Source of the DNA: an uncultured Clostridia bacterium
GTDB taxonomy: Bacteria; Bacillota_A; Clostridia; TANB77; CAG-508
Assembly (NCBI GenBank): GCA_947624725.1
Contig: CANQLP010000004.1
Location: 1 to 64,000 of the forward strand
Length of the DNA stretch: 64,000 nucleotides
Direction: 5' to 3'
Shown in pieces: positions 10,448 through 21,752 of the stretch; the first letter of the stretch is position 1; each line of letters begins with the position of its first letter. The translations under genes were made by a program, and so were the position numbers. Under the pieces are notes generated by a model, which had not been told where the DNA came from, ran no database searches, and worked only from the letters and a program-made list of their open reading frames with translations.

Positions 10448-11817
10448 TAGCATAAACAGTAATTTTCTCCTGATATTGAAGGAGGAGTATAGTATATAAT
10501 ATGCTCAAGATTATTAATAACTTCAAAATATGAAGAGAATATTATGTATTTTCCATGATATTTGCTTAGGTTTTCTTTACTAAATACTTCATTTTTATTT
10601 ATACCGGAACCACCGAGTGATGTCATATATTTTATATTATCGATATAATCATCATTTACTATATCATATAGATGGGCATGCTCTAAATAAGGATACATAG
10701 TCTGACAAATTATTATAGAATCGACTAAAATGGTGTCTTCTTCACTTAAATTTTCATTTATATATGTTGCCATATATTTTGCTGAAGAATAAGGAGCCTG
10801 TGCATCTGCAATGATATATTTGAATAAATCCTGAATAGCACCTAATAAAATAATAGTTACAATATATGCAATGCAGAATATTCTTAATGCTTTGCGACTT
10901 ATATTTGCATTTGATAGCAATATAATGAAGAATAGGAAAATAGCATATATTAGCATATATCTTTGAAGTAAAACTATTGAATAAAATGTAACATATACTA
11001 GTATGTGAAATAATAAACTAATAGCAACTACAACATATTCTTTAATATTTTCTTTTGCAAATTTGATAGTGAGAATAAATAAACTCATAACTATAAGGAT
11101 AATATAAATTATTATTTTTTTGGTAGAGTCATACAAGCCTACTAAAAAGTCAGGGTTGGTTGAACCATATAGTTCAAATACGACAAGCAAAGTATTAAAA
11201 ACTATTATAATAAAACCTATAATAATAGGTCTAATATTTAGTTCTCTTTTATGTTTAAAAATATATAAAAACAATTCATACATATAAAAGGTTATAGTAA
11301 GGCCTGCGACAACACCCCAAGCAAGAGAATGAGTATGTATTAAAAAGCTTATTAAAATAGCATAAATAATTGGATGAGTATATCTTTTATCATAAAAAAC
11401 AGCAATAATCATTAAAAACAGTAAGACTAAACAATAATTTCTAGAGATTGCAGAAAAAGCATATAAAAATGGTACTGTAAATAAAACGACAAATTTGAAT
11501 ATATCATTAAGTTTTGTTTTAAAGATAAAAAGCCAAGCAGAAATAGAAACGATAATCCAACTTATAATATTTAAAGTTATAATAGGAAAATGCAGTTTTG
11601 CAAAAGGCATAATTATTAAATGCCAAAGTATAGGGTGCCCATCAAATCTGCTTACAATAAATAAATCCTTAATGGATAAAAATTCTGCCATAGACCAAGC
11701 GTGAATCTCATCTCTCCAAGGTTCATGTAAAAGCATTAATACAAAGTTAACTGAGCAGAAAAGTATAAAGAAGAAATATTGTATTACAATTTTATTTTTT
11801 TTCAAAAAATTGACCAT
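10438..11817 (-). CDS. Multi-pass membrane protein, glycosyltransferase-like
   Basis: 459 aa, about eleven hydrophobic segments, intact. The first external loop contains EPWRDEIHAWSMAEF, the acidic Asp-Glu signature expected of GT-C (GT39-like) enzymes. It is followed by DGHPILWHLIIMPFAK, which resembles bacterial dolichyl-phosphate-mannose-type transferases. The C-terminal part is soluble. CGG triplets occur in it only out of frame (codon pairs CTC GGT and TCC GGT) and do no harm. Convergent to the preceding gene. Sugar and acceptor unknown. Confidence 0.7.
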   Translation of the reverse strand: MVNFLKKNKIVIQYFFFILFCSVNFVLMLLHEPWRDEIHAWSMAEFLSIKDLFIVSRFDGHPILWHLIIMPFAKLHFPIITLNIISWIIVSISAWLFIFKTKLNDIFKFVVLFTVPFLYAFSAISRNYCLVLLFLMIIAVFYDKRYTHPIIYAILISFLIHTHSLAWGVVAGLTITFYMYELFLYIFKHKRELNIRPIIIGFIIIVFNTLLVVFELYGSTNPDFLVGLYDSTKKIIIYIILIVMSLFILTIKFAKENIKEYVVVAISLLFHILVYVTFYSIVLLQRYMLIYAIFLFFIILLSNANISRKALRIFCIAYIVTIILLGAIQDLFKYIIADAQAPYSSAKYMATYINENLSEEDTILVDSIIICQTMYPYLEHAHLYDIVNDDYIDNIKYMTSLGGSGINKNEVFSKENLSKYHGKYIIFSSYFEVINNLEHIIYYTPPSISGENYCLCYIE

Positions 11818-11903
11818 TTCAAAACTCCATATTTACTTTAGATTTTAATATGATATAATTATATAAAATATAAAAATGCAAATCAAGAGAAAGGGGAAAA
11901 TAA

Positions 11904-12861
11904 ATGAAGGAAAAAGTAGCAGTACTTATACCATGCTATAATGAAGAATTATCTATCGGGCAGGTGGTAGAAGATTTTAAAAAGGAACTTCCAGATGCAG
12001 ACATTTATGTATATGATAATAATTCTACAGATAATACCTACGAAATAGCAAAAAACTCAGGAGCTATAGTTAGGAAAGAACATAACCAAGGAAAAGGTAA
12101 TGTTATAAGGAGAATGTTTAGAGAGATAGAGGCAGATATTTATGTTTTAGTAGATGGAGATGACACATATCCTGCAAACGAAGTACATAAATTGATAAAA
12201 CCGATAATAGATGAAGAAGCAGACATGGTAGTTGGAGACAGAATAAGTAGTGGTAAATATAAAAAAGAAAATAAACTGCTATTTCATGAATTTGGTAATA
12301 ATCTTGTTATCAAGACTATAAATAGATTGTTTAAATCAAATTTAAAAGATGTAATGAGTGGTTATAGAGTATTTAACAGAATATTTGTGAAGAATATGCC
12401 AGTATTAAGTGCAAATTTTGAAATCGAAACAGAAATGACTTTATATGCATTGGATAAAAGATTTATCATAAAGGAAATTCCTGTTGAGTATAGAGATAGA
12501 AAAGAAGGAAGTACATCTAAAATAAACACTATTCCTGATGGAATTAAAGTCTGCAAGAAGATAATTAGTATGTACAAAGATTATAAACCTAGAGGATTTT
12601 TCTTTGTTATTTCAATAATACTATTTATAATACGGATTTATTATAGGTATGCCAGTAATTGTTGAGTTTTGCAAAACTAGCTATATAACAAAAGTACCAT
12701 CTGCAATACTTGCAACTGGGATAATGATTTTTGCACTTGTAATTGCACAATGTGGAGCAATATTAGATACAATCGTAAAAGAACATAAGGAAAATTTTGA
12801 ACATCAATTGCAGAAATATAATATGTTAGAAAAGCTAAAAAATGATATGAAAAAAGACTAA
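11904..12861 (+). CDS. GT2 glycosyltransferase with C-terminal membrane helices
   Basis: 318 aa after one C is skipped. N-terminal GT2 fold (VAVLIPCYNEE), nucleotide-binding DNNSTDNTYE and the metal motif LVDGDDTYP. Then GYRVFNR and two C-terminal membrane helices and a charged tail. It resembles the family of polyprenyl-phosphate-glucose/mannose synthases. In-frame CGG at 12633-12635 after ATA, inside the first C-terminal helix; skipping C gives LFIIGFIIGMPVIVEF, a normal membrane segment. AGGGGAA ribosome site before ATG 11904. Probably makes the lipid-linked donor for the neighbouring multi-pass transferases. Confidence 0.82.
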
Positions 12862-12881
12862 TTGTAATAAAAGGTGAAAAT

Positions 12882-14763
12882 ATGTGGATTATATATGGAA
12901 TATCAGTCCTAATTTTATACATTTCATTTATGTTAATAAAAAAGACAAATAAAGAAATAGAAGTTATAAGCTTTGGAGGAATATCTTTAGTTTTATTACT
13001 TTGCTTTAATGCATTTGTATGTTATGTATTTACTTTTTTTAGAATACCAATTACAGCGATAAGTCTTATGACCTTGAATATTTTATTATCAATAATTATG
13101 ATATTTTTTATAGCAAGGTCAAGACAAATACAGAAGTACACATTAGACAAATTTGGCTTTTTCTGCGTAGTTATAATACTAATTTTTACACTTCGGAGTA
13201 TCATACTTAGAGTTTGGATTCCCATTTTCTATTAAATATGAAAGTGGAGATTCAGCAACACATTATTTAACATCAGTTATGTTTTCAGAGGAAGATTATT
13301 TATTAAATGAATCAGAAGAAGAGTTATATGGGAATTTTCAAACAAGACGAATTGGCTCATATGTAAATTCTGGTTTACTTATGAAAATGCTTTCTGGAAT
13401 TGTAGATGAAGTAAATTATTACAATATATTTATAGGATTTAGTATATTTATATTTTTCTTATCAGGAGTTATTATATATCATCTTTTATGTAGAAAAGCT
13501 AAAAATAAGTATAGTAAAATATTAGCATTAATTGTGACACTTATCGCAGTAGGGGGGGAGCTTCTTACAAGTTTATGCTTTGGTTTTGAGTATTTAAGCT
13601 TAGGAATACTTATATTTTGTAGCTTACTACTTATGGTACATTATTTTGAAGAGGATAATTTTAAAACTGTATTTTATTTGATAATGTTTGCATTATTAAA
13701 TTTTGGTTTATTCTGTTCTTATTATATGTTTATACCATTTACATATAGTGCACTTTGGATATATTTTTGTATTTATAGTCGTAAGAAAAATAAAAAAATC
13801 CTTTGCAAGGAAAATATTACTTTACTAACCTGCACACTACTTGTGCCATTTTTCTTAGGCTTTATTTATCACTTTGCACCATATGCATATGGAATTTTTG
13901 GAGATGCAGAAAAACAAGCAATTATTAAAAATTCTTTAGCAATTGCTAGCAATTTATTAGAAAATAGCTTTAAATTGTATGGATACACATATGTAAACTA
14001 CTATTCAAATATGATTCCATTTATTCCTCTTTTAGTATATTATTTAATAAAACAAGATAAGCAAAAGGAAATGGCTAAATTTGATATAATAGTATTTATA
14101 TTTTTAGCACTATATATTGCTTTATTATTTATACTAGGCTTGTTTGGACAAGTATCTGCATATTTCTTAACTAAAAACTATTATATACTATGGTGTCTTT
14201 TGATATATATGAACTTTAAGGGATTGATGTACATATTTGATAAAAGTAAATTAAAAGCAACATTAATACTTTCAGGATATGTATTATTAATAATAGTAAA
14301 CCTAATATTTAACCATGTAAATATAGATAAAGTTCGTATTCTAGGACTTGAAACAAATTTGACTGAAGTATTTGGAGCAAATAAAACCTTAATAACTGAG
14401 AAAGAACCAATATTGGATTTGGATGCAATAGAAGTTATAAAATATGCTAAGAAAAATATAGATTTTTCAAAAAATGATGTAGAATACTTTGGAAACACCA
14501 CGCAAGGATTTTGGGCTTATAGTTTGTTTAGATATATAAATTATGAGGATTGGTTTGAAAATAAAGAATTAAATCCAGAAAAGAAAATTATAACAAAGCT
14601 ATATAAAGCAATTGACAAAGTAGATAAAGTTGATTATATGATATTTTTTAAGAAGAATGATGAATATCAAGAAATGGGACAGAAATTACTTGGAAACGGA
14701 AAAATTATATTTGAAAATGATTCTGGTGGAATTATAAAATATGAAAAAGCAGATTCACAATGA
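12882..14763 (+). CDS. Large multi-pass membrane protein, unknown envelope function
   Basis: 626 aa after one C is skipped, at least twelve hydrophobic segments, soluble C-terminus of about 120 residues. The first part of the membrane domain continues into the second through in-frame CGG at 13194-13196 after CTT; skipping C gives FTLGVSYLEFGFPFSIKYE, followed by ESGDSATHYLTSVMF. I do not see a decisive catalytic motif. The position between a GT2 enzyme and more membrane transferases suggests a glycosyltransferase or flippase-related role in surface polysaccharide synthesis. Confidence 0.6.
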
Positions 14764-14788
14764 TATACAAAATAAAAGGAGGATGTTT

Positions 14789-15353
14789 ATGAAATTATTA
14801 TTACATACTTGTTGTGCACCATGTTCGGTATATTGTATAGACTCATTAAGAGATGAAGGAATTAAGCCAACTGTATATTGGTATAATCCAAATATTCATC
14901 CATATATGGAATATAAAGCAAGAAGAGATACATTAAAGGAATATACTAAAATGATAAATGTAGATGCAATATTTGAGGAAGAATATGGACTTAAAACTTT
15001 TTGCAAAAATGTGATAGGAGATTTAGAAAATAGATGTCAAAATTATTGTTATAGAGTAAGGCTTGAGCAAACTGCAAAATATGCAAAAGAAAATGGATAT
15101 GATGCAATTTGTACAACTCTTTTAGTTAGCCCATACCAAAAGCATGATGTGATAAAGAAACAAGGCGAAGAAATTGCAAAAAAATATGGATTAAAGTTTT
15201 TGTATAGAGATTTTAGACCACGGCTTTAGAGAAGGACAAGCTAAAGCAAGAAAGCTTGGATTATATATGCAAAAGTACTGTGGATGCGTATTTTCAGAGG
15301 AAGATAGGTATTTTAAGAATATAAAAAAAGATAAAGAAGAGGCTATAAAATAA
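14789..15353 (+). CDS. queH: Epoxyqueuosine reductase QueH
   Basis: 187 aa after one C is skipped. QueH (DUF208) carries out the last step of queuosine synthesis in tRNA, reducing epoxyqueuosine, in bacteria that lack QueG. It shows the vicinal cysteines LLLHTCCAPCS near residues 9-13, the RCQNYCYRVR block, STLLVSPYQ-like TTLLVSPYQKHD, and the C-terminal YCGCVFSEEDRY. In-frame CGG at 15221-15223 after CCA; skipping C gives DFRPGFREGQAKAR, the invariant QueH segment. Start ATG 14789 chosen for its AAAGGAGG site; an upstream in-frame Met overlaps the previous gene. Confidence 0.9.
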
Positions 15354-15421
15354 GTATATATTGAAAATCATTGCTTAAAAAATATAAGAATCAAAAGAGA
15401 TAAAAGGAGAAATAAGAATAA

Positions 15422-16918
15422 ATGAACGAAAAGATAAAAAAAGCAATTGTAATGATAATATTATTAATTTTATCAATTGGAATATGTTTACAATGTGGCA
15501 CAAGCCCTTTTGATACAACACATAAGGCACTTGCAACAGATACATCAGTATTTATATATATAGGAAAGGCAATGCAAAATGGCTTATTGCCTTATAAAGA
15601 TGTATTTGATCATAAAGGACCATTTCTATATGTAATTAATTATCTAGGATTATTAATAGGAAATGGTAATTTTTTTGGAATATGGTTTATAGAAATTATT
15701 TCGATGTTTATAACTTTGCTATTTATGTATAAAACAGCAAAATTATTTATAAAAAGCGATATAATATCAATATTGGCTGTAATAATAACTAACCTGCATA
15801 TAATAACATGTCTTTATGGAGGCAATTTTGCTGAAGAATATGCTTTCCCATTTATAGCAATTTCTTTGTATTTTATGATAAAATACTTGGCAAAGACGCA
15901 CGAAATAACAAAGATAGAAAGCGTAATTATGGGGGCATGTTTAGGCTTTGTATTGTTGCTAAAACCAAATCTAATAACAGTATGGATTGTATATTGCATA
16001 ATTATATTTATAGATATGTTAAGAAATAAAAAGTATAAAGAAGCAGGAAGAACAGTCGCTTATTTTCTTATAGGTACATTTTCAGTAATTTTAGTCTGTG
16101 TATTAATATTATGGATAAAAGGAATATTGATAGATTGTTTTAATCAATATATATTGTTTAATTTTGAATATACAGCTTTTGCAAAGAATAATATAATCGA
16201 TGGTATAAAGTACATACTTGACTATGCAAAATTATCTATAGTTGCAATTTGTATATGTTTGGTTAATTTATTTTATAATTTATATAAGAAAAAAGATATA
16301 ATGCTACAATTAAGTAGTTTGCTATATATTATTGTAACAGATTTAGTTGTTCTCCAACCAGGAAGATATTATGAACACTATGCACTAATACTTATACCAA
16401 CAGTACTTGTGCCAATTCTACTTCTATTTCAATTTATAGAAAACCACAAGGGAAAAGCAAAAATAATATTAATGTGTTTTGTAATAGCAGGACTATTATT
16501 TGTTTGTAAAAAGGATATAAAGAATATAAAAAGAAGCTATATTTATATGTGGAAGGCTGGATTAAGCATAGATAATGACTTTGTAGAATTGATAAAGCAA
16601 GAAACAACTCCTGAAGACAAAATATTAGTATTAGGAAACCATTGTAAGCTATATTTATTGTCAGATAGACAAGCTGCAAGCAAATATATATACCAACCAA
16701 CTCTTATTGAGGTAGATAATAAAATTAGAGAAGAAGTAAAATATGATATAAAAAATTCCAATGCAAAATTTATTATTAATATTAATTTAGCTAACAAACC
16801 AGAAAATGCAGATATAAATGAAATACTAGAAGAATTAGAAAAAGATAAAAAATACATGACAGTTGCAGAAGGACAAGGAGTTTTAATGCTAGAAAGGAAT
16901 GATGGCACAAATGAGTAA
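15422..16918 (+). CDS. Multi-pass membrane protein, GT39-like glycosyltransferase candidate
   Basis: 498 aa, about eleven membrane helices, intact and without in-frame CGG. It has the external loop ATDTSVFIYIGKAMQNGLLPYKDVFDHKGP, in which the acidic residue near TDTSVF and the HKGP after it match the catalytic loop of GT39/ArnT-like enzymes of Gram-positive bacteria. The C-terminal soluble part carries ILVLGNHCKLYLLSDRQAASKY. ATG follows AAAAGGAGA. It overlaps the next gene by 8 bases, so the two are translationally coupled. Confidence 0.72.
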   Translation: MNEKIKKAIVMIILLILSIGICLQCGTSPFDTTHKALATDTSVFIYIGKAMQNGLLPYKDVFDHKGPFLYVINYLGLLIGNGNFFGIWFIEIISMFITLLFMYKTAKLFIKSDIISILAVIITNLHIITCLYGGNFAEEYAFPFIAISLYFMIKYLAKTHEITKIESVIMGACLGFVLLLKPNLITVWIVYCIIIFIDMLRNKKYKEAGRTVAYFLIGTFSVILVCVLILWIKGILIDCFNQYILFNFEYTAFAKNNIIDGIKYILDYAKLSIVAICICLVNLFYNLYKKKDIMLQLSSLLYIIVTDLVVLQPGRYYEHYALILIPTVLVPILLLFQFIENHKGKAKIILMCFVIAGLLFVCKKDIKNIKRSYIYMWKAGLSIDNDFVELIKQETTPEDKILVLGNHCKLYLLSDRQAASKYIYQPTLIEVDNKIREEVKYDIKNSNAKFIININLANKPENADINEILEELEKDKKYMTVAEGQGVLMLERNDGTNE

Positions 16919-18207
16919 AAAAATAGCAATTATAGGAGCTCGGTTATACAGGTATGATAGCAGCTAAAAAGTTGTTAGATGATGGATATAATGTAACTAT
17001 ATATGAAAAAGAAAGTAGGGCTGGGGGAATCGCTAAAACGATAAATATATGTGGGTTTGATATAGAAAAACATTATAGACATATATTCAAATGTGATAAA
17101 TATGTAATAGAATTAATAAAAGAATTGAAATTAGAAAAAGAACTCAAATGGCCTAAGGTTAAAATGGGTTATTATATAGATAATAAAAAATACAGATTCG
17201 GACAACCACTTACATTACTTACTTTTAAACCATTTACATTTGTAGAAAAATTAAAATTCGGAATAGGAGTTTTAAAAATAAAGGCTATAAAGGACTATAA
17301 GAGCTTAGAGAACATAACAGCAGAAAAATGGATAATTGACAATTGTGGAAAAACAATATATAGTAAGATATGGGAACCACTTTTAATATCAAAATTTGGG
17401 AATCAAAAGTCAAAAGTTTCTATGGCATGGCTATGGGGAAAAATAAATTTAAGAAGTTCATCATCTAGACTTTTGACAGAGAGCCTAGGCTATATGAATG
17501 GTAGCTTTGGAGTTTTAACAAATGCATTAGAGAAATATTTATTAGATAGAAATTGTAAAATTATATATGACTATGAAGTAAAAGATGTAGAAGAAAGTAA
17601 CGAAAAGTGGTATATTGATAAAACAGAATATGATGCAGTTTTATCAACAGTATCATATCCGATTACTAAAAAGATATATAATAAGTATTTGTCAAATGAT
17701 GAAAAAGAAAAGATGGACAAAGTAAAATATACAGCTGCAAGAACGATGATGCTAATATTAAATAAAAGTTTCTCAAGCTTTTATTGGCTTAATATAGGTG
17801 GGAACATCGGTGCACCTTTCGGTGGAATAATTGAGCATACTAATATGATTCCAAGCGAAAAATATAATCAAAAACATATCGTATATATATCAAATTATAT
17901 GTATGAGAATGATAAATTATTTAGACTATCAAAACAAGAATTATTAAAAGAATATGAACCCTATTTAAAAGAAATTTCAAATGGGGAATTTAATATAAAT
18001 GACATAATAGAATATGAAGTATATGATGAGTCATATGCACAACCTATAATTGAAAATAATTATTCTAGTTATATATTACCTTTTAATCTACAAAAGAAAG
18101 GTTTATATATAGCTACAATGCCACAAATTTATCCAGAAGATAGAGGAATGAATTATGCTATAAAAATCGGTTATGAGGTGGCAGATATAATAGAAAAAAG
18201 TAAGTAA
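16911..18207 (+). CDS. FAD/NAD-binding amine-oxidase-like (protoporphyrinogen oxidase/UDP-galactopyranose mutase fold) protein
   Basis: 431 aa after one C is skipped. Rossmann nucleotide-binding N-terminus: KKIAIIGAGYTGMIAAKKL and an acidic end of strand 2 (YEKESRAGGIAKT). The C-terminus ends in the typical FAD-contact region IYPEDRGMNYAIKIGYEVAD. This is the NAD(P)-binding amine-oxidase family often found in surface glycan loci, where members act as sugar mutases or desaturase-like enzymes; I cannot choose. In-frame CGG at 16941-16943 after GCT sits in the dinucleotide-binding GxGxxG itself; skipping C gives the second glycine of that motif. Coupled to the transferase upstream. Confidence 0.78.
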
Positions 18208-18228
18208 ATATGTGAAATAGAGGGAAAA

Positions 18229-20063
18229 ATGGAAGAAACGAATGAAACATTAAAAGAAAAAATAAAAAACATTGCACTAAATACAATATTTTGTATAATT
18301 TATATTTTTATATTGTATTTTAGTATATTATTAGTAAAAGAGGGAACTCAAGATGTAAAGCTTAGTTTTTTATATTTTTTATTTGTAATACAAAATTCAA
18401 TGACTAAGTACATAGTTATACCCTTACTAATACTTTTGGCAATATTTTTTATTTTAAAAGCTATTTTAAGAGATAATCTAAGAACCAATATTGCACTTAC
18501 TGTTATTACACTAACTATTACTTTAATATCATATTATAAATATAGAATATTAGGAGAACCACTAATACCACTTGATATTTTATTAATTGGAAATGCAGGT
18601 CAAATTGCAAGTTTTGGATTAACATGGCCACCACTTGTAATGTGGATTGTAATAGCTGTTTTAACAGCACTTCTAATACTGTATGCTAAAGTTAGAAGAA
18701 ATGAAAATCATGAAAAACATAAAATTACATTAAAGACGGATTTATATAGAATACCTCTATTTTTTGTAGGAGCTTTTATTATATATTATATGTGTGTATC
18801 ACCTGCAAGATTTGAAAATCTTGGAATAAAAAATACTGGAGCAGACAATTATAGATTAATGGGAGCAAATGCTGTATTCTTCATAGGCTTACGGAGATTT
18901 CTATACACCTACGCCAAAAGGATATAATGAAGAAAATATAGAAAACATAAAAGATAATACTTTGTTAGCAGAAGAAAATATAGAAGAAGTAGATAAAAAA
19001 CCGAATATTATATTTATTATGAATGAATCATTTAGTGATCCAACAAAAATTAAAGATGTAGAATATTCAAGAAGTCCATTAGAAGATATAGAAAATTTAT
19101 GCCAAAATGACTCAAATGCAGTCAGGGGGGGTATTACAAGCCCTACTTATGGAGGAGGAACTTCTGTAGCAGAATTTGAAGCATTAACAGGACTTTCTTC
19201 ATACTACATAAAAAAGCAAATTTTTCCGTATACGAGTTATATTAGAAGTGATATGAATTCTATTGTAAGAGATTATGAAAAAGCAGGATATACGTCAATT
19301 GGAATTCATCCAAATACAAGAACATTTTACAATAGAGATAAGGTATATAAATATTTTGGATTTGATAAGACAGTATTTAAAGAAGATATAGAAAAACCAG
19401 AAGAAAAGGGAGGAAATATATCAGAAAATGAATTTGCAAATCAAATTATAAAAGCATTTGAAGAAACATCAGAAAGTAAATTTATATTTGGAGTTACAAT
19501 GCAAAATCATATGCCATATAAAAAGGAGAAATATGATACATATGATATTGAAGTTTCATCAGAAAAATTATCAAATGATGAGAAGGAAAAACTTCAGGGG
19601 TATGTACAAGGTGTATACGATGGAAATAAAATGTATGTAAAACTTGTAGAATACCTAAAAAATGTGGAAGAACCAACAATGCTTATAATGTTTGGAGACC
19701 ATTTACCTTCACTTAGCAGCATATATTCAAAAAGCAATTATAAACGGTTATGAATATTATATAACTCCATATATAGTTTGGACAAATTATGATATAGATT
19801 ATAACGAACATTTAGAAAAATATATGAGCCCTAGCAATTTATCACTTGAGATAATGAAAATGGCAGGTGTTGAGCTACCATGGTATTTGAAAGAATTTGA
19901 TAAATTATATTCAGAATATCCTGCAATTAATAATCAATTAGTAATTGATAAAGAAGGAAGTATAAAATCATCAGATAATTTACAAGAAAATGATTTAATA
20001 AAAAAATGTAGAATTTTACAATATGATTTGCTCATTAAAAAGAAATATATACCAGTAGAGTAA
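18229..20063 (+). CDS. LTA-synthase-like phosphoglycerol transferase (alkaline phosphatase superfamily)
   Basis: 610 aa after two C bases are skipped. Five N-terminal membrane helices and an extracellular sulfatase-fold domain: NIIFIMNESFSDP with the nucleophile region, SPTYGGGTSVAEFEALTG, FGVTMQNHMPY and LIMFGDHLPSL. These are the LtaS/MdoB hallmarks. The nucleophile position is in GGGTSVAEFE (Thr). LtaS-type enzymes move glycerol phosphate from phosphatidylglycerol to teichoic acid or glycans. In-frame CGG lies at 18892-18894 (after TTA) and 19745-19747 (after AAA). Skipping C gives FFIGLGDFYTPTPKGYNEEN and SNYKGYEYYITPYIVWTNYD. Sits within the surface glycan cluster. Confidence 0.85.
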
Positions 20064-20088
20064 TACTTTAAGTGAAAGGAAGAAAAAT

Positions 20089-21723
20089 ATGAAAATCCTT
20101 ATAACAATCTTATTTTGCTTTATTTTGCCAATATCGGTTTTAATAAAGCCAATAATAAATATGAGAAAAAATAAAACAGGAATAAAGGAATTTTTGAAAA
20201 GTAATAAAATAGAAATTCTGTTATTTTTCGTACTTATAATAGGAAGCTTAGTAAGGCTTGTAGGAATAGATAAACTTCCAAATGCAGAAAATGTAGACGA
20301 ACTATCTAGTGGATATGAAGCATTTTCTATTATGAAGTATGGAATAGATAGGGCAGGAAATAAACTTCCAGTATTTTTGTATGCATGGGGAAGTGGGCAA
20401 AATGCTTTATATTCATACATAGCAATACCTTTTATAGCCCTAGGAGGACTTAATCTTTATTCTTTAAGATTACCAATGGCACTTATTGGAATTGCTTCAT
20501 TATATGTATTTTATTATTTATTAAAAAATATATTTGATGATAAAAAATTAGCTTTAATAGGGACAGCGTTTTTTGCAATTTGTCCATGGCATATAATGAA
20601 AAGTAGATGGGTTTTAGAAAGTAATATTTTTCCAGATATGGTTCTACTTTCAGTTTTTCTTTTAGTATTAGGAATTAAAAATAAGAAAAATATCTTGCAA
20701 ATATTGTCATTTGTGATACTTGGACTTTCAAGTTATGCTTATAGTACATCATATATGTTTTTACCAATATATGTTTTGGGAATTTTAATATATTTGATTG
20801 TGAAAAAAGAAATAACAGTAAAAAAGGCAATTCTATATCTTGGAATTGTATTTGTTGTTGCACTTCCTATGATTTTGTTTGTTATAATAAATACATTTGG
20901 ATTAAAGCAGATAAACTGGATATTTACAATTCCAACTCTAAAAAAAGTAAGATATACAGAAGTTTCTACAATTTTTCAAGGCAATATTCTTGAAAATTGT
21001 GCAGAAAATTTTAAGGAACTTATGAAATTATTAGTAGTACAACACGACTATTTACCTTGGAATGCTATACCACTACATGGAATGTTCTATTTGATAAGTA
21101 TAATATTCTTAGTTATGGGAATTATTTTAGCCATAAAAAAATATAGGAAAAATATATTTACACAGATAATAAACATTTGGATGATAGCATCTTTGATTTT
21201 AGGTTTATTTGTAGAGATAAATATTAATAGAGTTAATGTAATAATGATACCATGCATATATTACATTGTTTTGGGTATTTATTTCTTAATGTCTCAACAT
21301 AAAATACTAAAAATATGTATAACCCTAATATACGCAATTCTTTTTGGATTTTTTATAAAAGATTATTGTATGATGGATAGTGCAAATCAAAATACTTTTG
21401 CATCAGGCATGAAGGAAGTTGTAGAATATTGCAGAAATGCTGATTCTGACAGAGTATATTGTGCAATATATAATAACGAACCATTTATGTATTTCTTATT
21501 TCATAACGAATTTGATGTAAATAGATATAGAGAAACTGTGCAATATAGAAGTGAAGAAGGAACATTTAGAAATATCAAAGCTTTTGATAAATATAATTTT
21601 TATTTACCAGAGGAAGTAGAAGAAAATTCGACTGTAGTTGTTCCAAAAGGTATAGAATTAGAGTATAATAGAGAAATAAAGGATAAAATAACAATAAATA
21701 ATTATGATATATATGAATATTAA
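20089..21723 (+). CDS. Multi-pass membrane protein, GT39-like glycosyltransferase
   Basis: 544 aa, about eleven membrane helices, intact. The first external loop LVGIDKLPNAENVDELSSGYEAFS carries the acidic residues expected at the GT39/ArnT active site, and ICPWHIMKSRWVLESNIFPDM is the second conserved external loop of this family. Last gene of the surface glycan cluster; only 29 bases separate it from polA. Confidence 0.72.
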   Translation: MKILITILFCFILPISVLIKPIINMRKNKTGIKEFLKSNKIEILLFFVLIIGSLVRLVGIDKLPNAENVDELSSGYEAFSIMKYGIDRAGNKLPVFLYAWGSGQNALYSYIAIPFIALGGLNLYSLRLPMALIGIASLYVFYYLLKNIFDDKKLALIGTAFFAICPWHIMKSRWVLESNIFPDMVLLSVFLLVLGIKNKKNILQILSFVILGLSSYAYSTSYMFLPIYVLGILIYLIVKKEITVKKAILYLGIVFVVALPMILFVIINTFGLKQINWIFTIPTLKKVRYTEVSTIFQGNILENCAENFKELMKLLVVQHDYLPWNAIPLHGMFYLISIIFLVMGIILAIKKYRKNIFTQIINIWMIASLILGLFVEININRVNVIMIPCIYYIVLGIYFLMSQHKILKICITLIYAILFGFFIKDYCMMDSANQNTFASGMKEVVEYCRNADSDRVYCAIYNNEPFMYFLFHNEFDVNRYRETVQYRSEEGTFRNIKAFDKYNFYLPEEVEENSTVVVPKGIELEYNREIKDKITINNYDIYEY

Positions 21724-21752
21724 AAAAATAAAGCAAGGAGGAATAGAAAGCT

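Noticed and set aside
10600..10640. CGG triplets in the minus-strand glycosyltransferase at 10438
   Set aside because: They span codons CTC GGT and TCC GGT, so frame 0 never reads CGG, and the gene is intact.
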